Assembly: GCF_014358015.1 (NCBI RefSeq)
Contig: NZ_JACONV010000001.1
Coordinates: 744,001 to 808,000 of the forward strand
Length of the DNA stretch: 64,000 nt
Direction: 5' to 3'
Source: Pseudomonas triticifolii
GTDB taxonomy: Bacteria > Pseudomonadota > Gammaproteobacteria > Pseudomonadales > Pseudomonadaceae
This document shows positions 1 through 7,630 of this stretch, piece by piece (the first letter of the stretch is position 1; each line of letters starts with the position of its first letter). Made by a program: the position numbers and the translations under genes. The notes under the pieces are model-generated. The model searched no databases and had not been told where the DNA came from. It saw nothing but the letters and a program-made list of their open reading frames with translations.

Positions 1-1
1 G

Positions 2-847
2 CCACAAGCGCCGTTCGGTTATTCGGGCTGGCGTTGGGTGGTCATCAGCAGCGCGGTGTTTGCCCTGTTCATCTGGTGGCTGCGTTCAGCGTTGCCGGAA
101 TCGCCACGCTGGCTGGCACAACAGGCGCGCTTCAAGGAAGCCGAGCAGGTGGTGGACGAGCTGGAGGCACGCTGCCTGAAGGACCATAAAAAGCCGCTGG
201 ACGAACCCGAACTGGCGCATGTAGTGGTCGAGGGCAAGGGTCGCTTTGCCGACATCTGGCAACCGCCTTACCGTCGTCGCGCCTTGATGCTGATTGCCTT
301 CCATATCTTCCAGGCCATCGGGTTCTTCGGTTTTGGCAACTGGCTGCCGGCGCTGCTTTCCGGCCAGGGCGTGAGCGTGACCCACAGTCTGGCCTACGCC
401 TTCGTGATCACACTGGCATACCCGTTGGGTCCGTTGTTGTTCGTGAAGTTTGCCAATCGGTTTGAAAACAAATGGCAGATCGTAGGATCAGCCTTGGGCT
501 CGATGATCTTCGGCACGCTGTTCGCTTTTCAGACCAGCGCAGTGGGGCTGATTGTCTGCGGGGTCATGATCACGTTCTGTAACGCCTGGTTGAGTTTCAG
601 CTATCACTCTTATCAGGGCGAGCTGTTCCCCACCAATATCCGGGCTCGCGCGGTCGGCTTTTGTTACTCGTTCAGTCGACTGTCGACGGTATTCAGCAGC
701 TTGCTGATCGGCATCTTTCTGGAGCATTTCGGCACGCCCGGCGTGCTGGCATTCATCGTCAGCAGCATGCTGATCGTCATCGTGACCATCGCAGGCTTTG
801 GGCCACGCACGCGAAATCTGGCGCTGGAAAACATTGCTCATCGTTGA
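2..847 (+). CDS. MFS transporter, C-terminal part (5' end outside window)
   Basis: The open frame runs in from the left edge, so the N-terminal half is missing; the GTG at 38 is internal. The visible 281 residues start at the end of a membrane helix, followed by PESPRWLA, the conserved loop motif after helix 6 in sugar and metabolite/H+ symporters of the major facilitator superfamily. A cytoplasmic loop and about six hydrophobic helices follow (the typical C-terminal half of 12). The role is proton-coupled import of a small solute across the inner membrane; the substrate cannot be told from this fragment. Confidence 0.85.
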   Translation, partial: PQAPFGYSGWRWVVISSAVFALFIWWLRSALPESPRWLAQQARFKEAEQVVDELEARCLKDHKKPLDEPELAHVVVEGKGRFADIWQPPYRRRALMLIAFHIFQAIGFFGFGNWLPALLSGQGVSVTHSLAYAFVITLAYPLGPLLFVKFANRFENKWQIVGSALGSMIFGTLFAFQTSAVGLIVCGVMITFCNAWLSFSYHSYQGELFPTNIRARAVGFCYSFSRLSTVFSSLLIGIFLEHFGTPGVLAFIVSSMLIVIVTIAGFGPRTRNLALENIAHR

Positions 848-858
848 AACAGCGCGGG

Positions 859-882
859 GATGGGCTCACGCCTGAGCCCATT
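859..882. terminator. Hairpin between convergent genes
   Basis: ATGGGCTCA at 860-868 pairs perfectly with TGAGCCCAT at 873-881 around a four-base loop. It sits between the MFS stop codon and the end of the convergent small gene, whose stop codon (866-868) lies in the stem. No T-run follows on either strand, so it may only protect 3' ends rather than terminate. Confidence 0.4.
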
Positions 883-1090
883 CCACATTACTGATGCCGA
901 AGTGTTCCGCGTAAGGTTTGGTGACGCGCGGCACCTTTTCCAGACGATACTTGGGGATGCGCGCCAGGCCTGCATCGACACTTGCGTAGTGCCAGGCCTC
1001 GACCGTATCCATATGTTCGGTTCGTATATAGAAACTCTTGAAAGAGCCATTCAAAAGATAATCAATGCGAAAGTGTTTGGGCAGTGCCAT
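866..1090 (-). CDS. Small conserved protein of 74 residues (resembles DUF6555)
   Basis: A 74-residue protein rich in aromatic and basic residues, with no signal peptide or membrane segment. The pattern (short basic N-terminus, FKSFYIRTEHMDTVEAWHYA in the middle, then a basic IPKYR/KVPRVTK stretch) resembles small Pseudomonas-restricted proteins that I associate with DUF6555; function unknown. ATG start at 1088-1090; an AGGA lies about 11-14 bases upstream. It converges on the MFS gene and stands alone before norR. The family link is from memory and should be confirmed by profile search. Confidence 0.6.
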   Translation of the reverse strand: MALPKHFRIDYLLNGSFKSFYIRTEHMDTVEAWHYASVDAGLARIPKYRLEKVPRVTKPYAEHFGISNVEWAQA

Positions 1091-1202
1091 TGAAAGCCTG
1101 ATCCTTTTTCAGTGGTGGCTTGAGTAATAGGTGACCCAAGTTGTCATGAAAAAATTCACTCTTTCTCAGGTATCGGCGACCAATGAACACCGACCGACGC
1201 CA

Positions 1203-2753
1203 TCAGCGGATGCCCAATCGCTTCGACAGTCTATTGAGATTGGCTCTATCGACCGACAACTCGCGGGCTACGTCCACCCAACGTCCCTGATGTCGGTCAA
1301 GCGCCTCGGCAATCAACGCCCGTTGATAGGCATCCACAGCCGCTTTGAGTCCCTGGCCCTGAATCAACGGCGGACAGTCCAGCGCCACCTGCGCTGACAA
1401 GGCACTGTCGAGAGGTTCATCAAGGTCCAATGCCTGGGGCTCGATGGTCAGAATACGCGGCCTTTGCGCATGGGCCGAAAGCGCCTTGAGCACCGCGCGA
1501 CTGATCAGGTGCTCCAGTTCCCTGACATTGCCAGGCCAGGCATACGCCAGCAGCATTCGCTGCGCATCGGCGTTCAGGCGCAGGCTGCGCAAGCCCATGC
1601 GCAGCCGGTTTTCCTCCAGAAAGTAGCCGGCCAGCAACAGCACGTCACGGCCACGCTCGCGCAGTGCCGGCACCTGCAATGGGTACACACTCAAACGATG
1701 ATAAAGGTCGGCGCGAAACCGGCCAGAGCGCACTTCCTCAGCCAGATTGCGATTGGTGGCCGCGATGATCCTGACATCCACCCGATGTTCGTGATCGGAG
1801 CCCACCCGCTGCAACTGGCCGCTCTGCAATACGCGCAGCAACTTGGACTGCACGGTAAGCGGCAGTTCGCCCACTTCGTCCAGAAACAGCGTGCCGCCGT
1901 CCGCCAGCTCGAACTTGCCGCTGCGGCCATTGACGGCACCGGAGAACGCGCCTTTGACATGCCCGAACAGCTCGCTCTCAACCAGTGTTTCCGGCAGCGC
2001 CGCACAGTTAAGGCTGATCAGCGGCTTGTGCGCCCTGGGGGAATGCAAGTGGATGGCCTCGGCGACAAGCTCCTTGCCGACACCGGTTTCGCCGGTGACC
2101 AGAACGGTCAGCGGGCTGTTGGCGACCAACTGGATTTCCTGCTGCAGACGTTCCAGCACAGCACTCTGGCCAATCAGCTCCCGCGGCGCTCGTCCACCGG
2201 CTGCACGTTTGTAGACTTCCGCCAGTTGTCGCTGATCCTCGAACCCGCGTGCCAGATGCTGGATGCGCTCGCTGGCCATGACTGTGGCTGCGGCGAGACT
2301 GGCGAACGCCTGCAGGTTATCCAGATCGACCTTGCCGAAGCTGGACGGGTCCAGCGAGTCGAGGGTCATAAGCCCCCACGGCCGCTCCTGGAAATACAGC
2401 ACGCAGCCCACGCAATCATGAACTTCCAGAGGGCCGTGCCCTTCGACGAGGCCGTCATAGGGATCAGGCAGCGGGCAATCGTAGGAAAAGCGCACCGGCA
2501 CCTGGCTTTCCAGCAACGCCTTGAAACGCGGATGCTCGTCGACCTTGAAGCGTCGCCCCAGCGTATCGGGGCTTAATCCATCCACGGCGAGCGGGATCAG
2601 CACATCGTCGTCGAGCCTGAGCAGCGCCGCAGCGTCGCAATGCAGCCATTGCCGCAGCGCCTGCAGCAACCGCCGATAACGCTCCTCGTCGGGCAGTTCG
2701 CGTGACAGATCGGCAACCAGCGGTACCAGCGCGCGTAGCAGTGGATGGGTCAT
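1203..2753 (-). CDS. norR: Nitric-oxide-responsive sigma-54 activator NorR
   Basis: 516 residues in the NorR order: N-terminal GAF domain (about 1-170) that binds NO through a non-haem iron; central AAA+ domain (about 190-420) with Walker A GETGVGKE, the sigma-54 loop and a FLDEVGEL Walker B region; C-terminal Fis-type helix-turn-helix (WVDVARELSVDRANLNRLSKRLG). The sigma-54 contact loop reads GAFSGA where GAFTGA is usual. The start has GGGAG seven bases upstream. NorR normally activates NO-detoxification genes (norVW, norCB or hmp); none is next to it in this window. A NorR-type box lies 30-40 bases upstream of the start, which fits autoregulation or a lost divergent target. Confidence 0.93.
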   Translation of the reverse strand: MTHPLLRALVPLVADLSRELPDEERYRRLLQALRQWLHCDAAALLRLDDDVLIPLAVDGLSPDTLGRRFKVDEHPRFKALLESQVPVRFSYDCPLPDPYDGLVEGHGPLEVHDCVGCVLYFQERPWGLMTLDSLDPSSFGKVDLDNLQAFASLAAATVMASERIQHLARGFEDQRQLAEVYKRAAGGRAPRELIGQSAVLERLQQEIQLVANSPLTVLVTGETGVGKELVAEAIHLHSPRAHKPLISLNCAALPETLVESELFGHVKGAFSGAVNGRSGKFELADGGTLFLDEVGELPLTVQSKLLRVLQSGQLQRVGSDHEHRVDVRIIAATNRNLAEEVRSGRFRADLYHRLSVYPLQVPALRERGRDVLLLAGYFLEENRLRMGLRSLRLNADAQRMLLAYAWPGNVRELEHLISRAVLKALSAHAQRPRILTIEPQALDLDEPLDSALSAQVALDCPPLIQGQGLKAAVDAYQRALIAEALDRHQGRWVDVARELSVDRANLNRLSKRLGIR

Positions 2754-3116
2754 CTTGACTCCCGGACAACGGCAAAAAGGGTGTCATTATGACTCCTGTC
2801 GTGGACATCATCATCCCTGTTTCAACGTCGTGACGCACACACTTCGGCGACAGTGGAAGACCAGTACTTATTAAAGACCAATAACTCCGTGTCGCCAGTC
2901 AATATCCAGCGCCTGCCGTATCGAACATATCGCTGCTCCAGACCGTGAATGTGTTACTTGAATGAAACAATAGTATTAACGGTCGGCCGCTTTATTATCC
3001 CGGTCTTTTCTGACGCCATACAGACGGCAATTAAATCCACTGTGTTTAATTTTATTGAAGTGGCGGTTGTCCATTTTCGTTCCATAGTGCGCTCACTTTC
3101 ACAGGAGCCACTGTCC
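2754..3116. other. Intergenic region between norR and the polyprenyl-arabinose operon
   Basis: 363 bases without a supported gene. The half next to norR holds the NorR-type box. The half next to the plus-strand operon is AT-rich and should contain its promoter. It includes an inverted repeat AATTAAA (3029-3035) / TTTAATT (3045-3051), a possible operator. The reading frame is open from 2949, but the earlier ATG lacks a ribosome-binding site and would add 56 residues unrelated to the HAD domain. Confidence 0.5.
2783..2793. promoter_or_regulatory. norR: NorR-type operator GTCATTATGAC
   Basis: GTCA-TTA-TGAC is a perfect match to the GTCA-N3-TGAC core known for NorR binding sites. It lies 30 bases upstream of the norR start. 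A second, looser GTC-N3-GAC (GTCGTGGAC, 2798-2806) follows. NorR targets usually carry three such boxes. No convincing sigma-54 promoter was found towards the plus-strand operon. Confidence 0.55.
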
Positions 3117-4568
3117 ATGTCTGGCATTCAGGGAAGAATTCTCGAAGTCCATCCACCCTTGGTCGTTGACCTGGATGGCACGCTGTTGCGTTCAGACTTG
3201 CTGTTTGAAACGGCCATGGCGTTCGTGCGGCAACATCCGCTGCAGGTCTTCAAACTGCTGCTGTGGCTGTTAAAGGGCAAGGCCGCGCTGAAACAGGGCC
3301 TGGCATTGGCCAGCACGGTCGATATTGCGCTTCTGCCCTATGACCCGCAGGTGCTCAGTTACATTGAGGCGCAACGCAGCACGGGCCGGCTGATCGTTCT
3401 CGCCACCGCCGCTCATGAAACCCTGGCTAATCGCATTGCAACGCACCTGAATCTGTTCGATCAGGTGTGGGCCTCGGACGGTGAGGTCAATCTCTCGGCC
3501 CATCGCAAACGTGATCTGCTGATCAGCCACTACGGTCAGGGCGGTTTCGACTACATCGGCAACTCTTCAGACGACCTGTGCATCTGGACCGTCGCACGCA
3601 AGGCCATCGTCGCCAACCCGCATACAGGCGTCGAACGCCAGGCGCAGGCGCACGGCAATGTCGAGCAGGTCATGAATGCCAACGCGTCGAGCCTCAAGGA
3701 CTGGCGCAAGGCGCTGCGCCTGCATCAGTGGCTCAAGAACGCGCTGATCTTCGTGCCGCTGCTGGCGGCGCATCAGATCCAGCAGCCTGAACAGTGGATC
3801 GACGGCCTGCTGGCGTTTTTGCTCTTCGGCCTCTGTGCATCGAGCGTCTATGTACTCAACGACCTGCTGGACCTGGCGGACGACCGGCACCATCGCAGCA
3901 AACGCAATCGGCCGTTCGCCAGTGGCCGCCTACCAATCACGTCGGGACTGATCGCGGTACCGACCTTGTTGCTGCTGGCTTTCGGAGGAGCAGCGTGGTT
4001 TCTGCCGTGGCAGTTTTCAGCGGTGCTGGGGGCGTACTACGTGTTGACGCTGGTGTATTCGCTGTACCTCAAGCGGCACATGGCCGTGGACGTCATTGTA
4101 CTGGCCATGCTCTACACCACACGCATTCTGGCCGGTGCAGCGGCCTTTCATCTGCCACTCACGTTCTGGATTCTGGCGTTCTCGATGTTCCTGTTCCTGA
4201 GTCTGGCGCTGGTCAAACGCTACGCCGAGTTGCGCGAAGCGCGGGTGCGTGAGGTCGAAGGCAAGGCACGCGGTCGCGGCTATTACCCCAGCGACCTGGA
4301 CATGATCGCCTCGCTGGGTGCGTCGTCCGGCAACCTCGCCGTGATGGTTCTGGCGCTGTACATACACGAAGGGGCCACTGTGGTGCTGTATCAACACCCG
4401 CATGTCATCTGGCTGGCGTGCCCGTTGCTGCTGTTCTGGATCACCCGGCTGTGGATGCTCACCCATCGCGGTTTGATGAATGATGATCCGGTCGTATTCG
4501 CCATACGCGACCGCATCAGTCAGGGGGTCGGCGCGCTGTTCCTCCTGGTGTTCTGGATTGCCGCATGA
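3117..4568 (+). CDS. HAD phosphatase-UbiA prenyltransferase fusion (polyprenyl-phospho-5-phosphoribose synthase-like)
   Basis: 483 residues. Residues 1 to about 200 are a haloacid-dehalogenase-type phosphatase with the DLDGT nucleophile motif at D18/D20. From about residue 205 a UbiA-type membrane domain begins, with the Mg-binding motif NDLLDLADDRHHRSKRNRP from N248 and about eight helices. By homology to mycobacterial Rv3806c, the UbiA part would move phosphoribosyl from PRPP to a polyprenyl phosphate; the HAD part could remove the 5-phosphate. The ATG at 3117 is chosen for AGGAG seven bases upstream; the in-frame ATG at 2949 has none. First gene of a five-gene operon, overlapping the next by ATGA. 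The product assignment is inference from family and context. Confidence 0.85.
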   Translation: MSGIQGRILEVHPPLVVDLDGTLLRSDLLFETAMAFVRQHPLQVFKLLLWLLKGKAALKQGLALASTVDIALLPYDPQVLSYIEAQRSTGRLIVLATAAHETLANRIATHLNLFDQVWASDGEVNLSAHRKRDLLISHYGQGGFDYIGNSSDDLCIWTVARKAIVANPHTGVERQAQAHGNVEQVMNANASSLKDWRKALRLHQWLKNALIFVPLLAAHQIQQPEQWIDGLLAFLLFGLCASSVYVLNDLLDLADDRHHRSKRNRPFASGRLPITSGLIAVPTLLLLAFGGAAWFLPWQFSAVLGAYYVLTLVYSLYLKRHMAVDVIVLAMLYTTRILAGAAAFHLPLTFWILAFSMFLFLSLALVKRYAELREARVREVEGKARGRGYYPSDLDMIASLGASSGNLAVMVLALYIHEGATVVLYQHPHVIWLACPLLLFWITRLWMLTHRGLMNDDPVVFAIRDRISQGVGALFLLVFWIAA

Positions 4569-5881
4569 CGGCGCCTCTCTATCCGTGGGGTCGGTATCCC
4601 CTGATCGCGCAGCAGGGCCATGAATGCTCGTGGATCGATGATCTCCCACAGCATCTGGACACCACACTTGCCCTTCATGAAAGCAGCCTGCCCTTCGGCA
4701 ATGGCCGCAGCTACGGCGACAGTTGCCTGGCCAGCAGCGGGCATGTGCTGCACATGCACCGGCTGGACCGTTTTATCGCGGCCAACTGGACCACCGGCGT
4801 GGTGCGCGTCGAAGCGGGCATGACCCTCGCGCAGGTACTCGCCGCTGCCATCCCGCAGGGCTGGTTTCTGCCGGTGACGCCGGGCACACAATTCGTCACG
4901 GTAGGCGGCGCAATCGCCAATGACGTACACGGCAAAAATCATCACCTGCGCGGCACCTTTGGCTGCCATGTACCACGCTTCGGCCTGATACGTCACCGCG
5001 AGCAGCCGTTGATCTGCTGCCCGGCCGAGAACCCGTTGCTGTATGCGGCCAGCATCGGCGGGCTGGGGCTGACCGGGGTCATTCACTGGGCCGATCTGCA
5101 GTTGATGCCGATTCGTGCCAGCCAGATCGACAGCACTGTGGTGCGCTTCGCCAACCTCGGCGAGTTCTTTTCGCTGTCGCGGGAGCTGGACCATCAGCAC
5201 GAATACAGCGTGGCCTGGATCGACTGTCTGGCGCGAGGCAGCCATAGCGGGCGTGGTGTGTACATCGTCGGCGACCATGCGCGCTTCGGCTCGTTTGAGG
5301 TCGAGCGGCGCAGCAAACTGAGTGTGCCCCTCACCCCGCCGCTGTCGCTGATCAACAACCTGTCGCTGCGCCTGTTCAACTCGCTGTACTGGCACGCCCA
5401 CCCGGCACGGCCTACGCCACGGCGCAGCACCTACGAGCCGTTTTTCTATCCGCTCGACCGAGTACTGCACTGGAACCGGATTTATGGGCGCAAGGGCTTT
5501 CAGCAATACCAGTGCGTGATACCTGAAGACTGCGCGCAGGACGCCATGCAGGCGCTGCTCGATGTCATCGCCGAATCCGGTCAGGGTTCATTTCTGGCGG
5601 TGCTCAAGCGCTGTGGTGACATTGCCTCGCCCGGCCTGCTGTCGTTCCCGATGCCGGGCACTTCGCTGGCGCTGGACTTTCCGCAACACCGCGACCTTGC
5701 CGGGTCGTTGTTCCCGCGTCTGGACGCCATTGTCCACGAGGCCGGCGGACGTCTGTACCCGGCCAAGGACGCCCACATGAACGGGAGCGATTTCCGCCAG
5801 GCCTACCCGGCCTGGGAGAGACTGGAAGCCCTGCGCGACCCTTCCCTGATGTCCCGCTTCTGGAAACGAATCCTGCCATGA
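4565..5881 (+). CDS. FAD-dependent oxidase, DprE1-like (decaprenylphosphoryl-ribose 2'-oxidase family)
   Basis: 438 residues, close to mycobacterial DprE1 (461). It has the PCMH-type FAD fold: GNGRSYGDS at residues 45-53, then VTPGTQFVTVGGAIANDVHGKNHH ends with HGKNHH at 122-127, a signature of DprE1 proteins. The C-terminus has LYPAKDA with K401, aligned by eye with the catalytic lysine of DprE1. It would oxidise the 2'-hydroxyl of polyprenyl-phospho-ribose to the keto form, the first half of epimerisation to arabinose. Start and stop overlap both neighbours by four bases, so translation is coupled. Confidence 0.85.
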   Translation: MTAPLYPWGRYPLIAQQGHECSWIDDLPQHLDTTLALHESSLPFGNGRSYGDSCLASSGHVLHMHRLDRFIAANWTTGVVRVEAGMTLAQVLAAAIPQGWFLPVTPGTQFVTVGGAIANDVHGKNHHLRGTFGCHVPRFGLIRHREQPLICCPAENPLLYAASIGGLGLTGVIHWADLQLMPIRASQIDSTVVRFANLGEFFSLSRELDHQHEYSVAWIDCLARGSHSGRGVYIVGDHARFGSFEVERRSKLSVPLTPPLSLINNLSLRLFNSLYWHAHPARPTPRRSTYEPFFYPLDRVLHWNRIYGRKGFQQYQCVIPEDCAQDAMQALLDVIAESGQGSFLAVLKRCGDIASPGLLSFPMPGTSLALDFPQHRDLAGSLFPRLDAIVHEAGGRLYPAKDAHMNGSDFRQAYPAWERLEALRDPSLMSRFWKRILP

Positions 5882-6618
5882 AACGAATTCTGATCATCGG
5901 AGCCACCTCGGCCATCGCCCACGCCTGCGCTCGTCTATGGGCCGCACAAGGCTGTGAATTCTTTCTGGTGGCGCGCAGTGCCGACAAGCTGCAGGTCACG
6001 GCGGCCGATCTCAAGGGGCGCGGCGCCAAGACCGTCACGCTGTATGAAATGGACGCCACGCATTTCGCCGAGCACCCCGCCATGCTGGCCGACTGTCTCA
6101 AGACCCTCGGTCAGATCGACGTCGTGTTGATCGCTCATGGCACCCTGCCGGATCAACGCGCCTGCGAGCAGGATGTCGGGCTGGCACTGCAGGAGTTCAT
6201 CACCAACAGCGCGTCGGTGATCGCGTTGCTGACACTGCTCGCTCAGCATTTCGAGGTTCAGCGGTGCGGCACGCTGGCGGTCATCTCATCGGTCGCCGGT
6301 GAACGGGGCCGGCCTTCCAACTACCTGTACGGCTCGGCGAAGGCTGCGGTGTCGACCTTTTGCGAGGGCTTGCAGGCGCGGCTGTTCAAGCTGGGCGTGC
6401 ACGTGCTGACCATCAAGCCCGGCTTTGTCGACACGCCGATGACACAAGGCCTGTCGCTGCCCGCGGCATTGCTCGCCCAGCCCGAGCAGGTCGCCGAACG
6501 GATCGTCAACGGCATTGCCCGTCAGTCCACCAGCCTGTACGCGCCGGGGTTCTGGGCGTGGATCATGCTGGCGATCCGCTCGATTCCACAGCCGTTGTTC
6601 AAGAGGCTCAACCTGTGA
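5878..6618 (+). CDS. Short-chain reductase, DprE2-like (keto-arabinose reductase of the epimerase pair)
   Basis: 246 residues of the short-chain dehydrogenase/reductase fold. The N-terminal nucleotide motif reads GATSAIAHACA; the catalytic serines and YLYGSAKAA (Tyr and Lys) are in place near residues 140-160; a hydrophobic C-terminal tail suggests membrane contact, as in DprE2. Directly behind the DprE1-like gene with ATGA overlap. The established partner reaction is NADH-dependent reduction of the 2'-keto intermediate to polyprenyl-phospho-arabinose. Alone it could be another SDR; the neighbours decide the call. Confidence 0.82.
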   Translation: MKRILIIGATSAIAHACARLWAAQGCEFFLVARSADKLQVTAADLKGRGAKTVTLYEMDATHFAEHPAMLADCLKTLGQIDVVLIAHGTLPDQRACEQDVGLALQEFITNSASVIALLTLLAQHFEVQRCGTLAVISSVAGERGRPSNYLYGSAKAAVSTFCEGLQARLFKLGVHVLTIKPGFVDTPMTQGLSLPAALLAQPEQVAERIVNGIARQSTSLYAPGFWAWIMLAIRSIPQPLFKRLNL

Positions 6619-7583
6619 CGGGCACGCCGTGGCTGTCCGGGTGGCGCTACCGGGCCGTGGTGCTGTCAGTCATCGGCTCGGCGCTGGGCTACCTGGCGTT
6701 CTGTCTGTGGGGCGGCTGGCACGAGGTGGCGCAGGCTACAGCAAGAGTCGGCACCATCGGCATCGTACTTGCGCTGCTGATGTCGACGGTGAATTACGGG
6801 CTGCGCTTCCTGCGCTGGCAACTTTATCTGCAAGTGCTCGGCCATCCGCTGGCGTGGCGCGACAGCCTGCCTGCGTACCTGGCAGGCTTTGCCTTGACCA
6901 CCACACCGGGCAAGGCAGGAGAAGCGCTGCGCGGCGTATTGCTCAAGCCGCTGGGCGTACCTTACCCGCAGAGTTTTGCGGCGTTTGTCAGCGAGCGGCT
7001 GTCCGACCTGCTGGCGATTGCGCTGCTGACGTTGTTCGGGCTGTTTTGGTACCCACCTGCGCAACCGATGATTGCTGTAGGTCTGGCGCTGGTGATGTCG
7101 GGATTGCTGACCCTGTCGCAACGTCGCTTGCTGGAAGGATTGCGGGGAACGATCGCGCACGCGACCTCTCGGCTGCCGACGCTGCTCAAGCACCTGCTCG
7201 ATGTGTTGCTGGCTGCTCGTCACTGCCATCGCTGGAATGTGCTGTTGGGCGCCAGCCTGCTCAGCCTGATCGCCTGGAGCGCCGAGGCGCTTGCGTTTCA
7301 CTGGGTGCTTGGCTGGATGGGCGCAGAGATTCCACTGACGTTCGCGGTGTTCACTTACGCACTCGCGATGCTGGCCGGTGCACTGAGTTTCATGCCCGGC
7401 GGGCTGGGCGGTGCCGAAGCGGTGATGATCGGGCTGCTGATGTTCAAGGGCATGCCCGCTGCCGACGCAATTGCCGCGACCATTCTGATTCGTCTTGCGA
7501 CCCTGTGGTTTGCGGTCGCCATCGGCGCAGTCATGCTCAGCCGGTTCAAGGACTCGACGTCGATGGAACATCCAGCCCGATGA
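6615..7583 (+). CDS. Flippase-like integral membrane protein (LPG-synthase TM/UPF0104 family)
   Basis: 322 residues, about eight hydrophobic helices, with the family patterns RFLRWQLYL, TTPGKAGEALR and FMPGGLGGAEA typical of the lysylphosphatidylglycerol-synthase transmembrane/AglD-like family. The GTG at 6615 overlaps the preceding stop (GTGA); the longer frame to 6360 lies inside the reductase gene and is rejected. In a lipid-linked sugar operon this protein could translocate polyprenyl-phospho-arabinose to the periplasm. That role is inference; family members are biochemically diverse. Confidence 0.78.
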   Translation: MTGTPWLSGWRYRAVVLSVIGSALGYLAFCLWGGWHEVAQATARVGTIGIVLALLMSTVNYGLRFLRWQLYLQVLGHPLAWRDSLPAYLAGFALTTTPGKAGEALRGVLLKPLGVPYPQSFAAFVSERLSDLLAIALLTLFGLFWYPPAQPMIAVGLALVMSGLLTLSQRRLLEGLRGTIAHATSRLPTLLKHLLDVLLAARHCHRWNVLLGASLLSLIAWSAEALAFHWVLGWMGAEIPLTFAVFTYALAMLAGALSFMPGGLGGAEAVMIGLLMFKGMPAADAIAATILIRLATLWFAVAIGAVMLSRFKDSTSMEHPAR

Positions 7584-7630
7584 GGCGATGCCATCGGACA
7601 AGACCACTCGCCTCAAGGAGGAGCTTCTAA

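Noticed and set aside
2774..2793. Sigma-54-like TGACAC-N5-TTGC upstream of norR on the minus strand
   Set aside because: The invariant GG is GA; overlaps the NorR box and norR is not known to need sigma-54.
2949..3116. N-terminal extension of the HAD-UbiA gene
   Set aside because: No ribosome-binding site at 2949; AT-rich promoter-like DNA; AGGAG is placed for the ATG at 3117.
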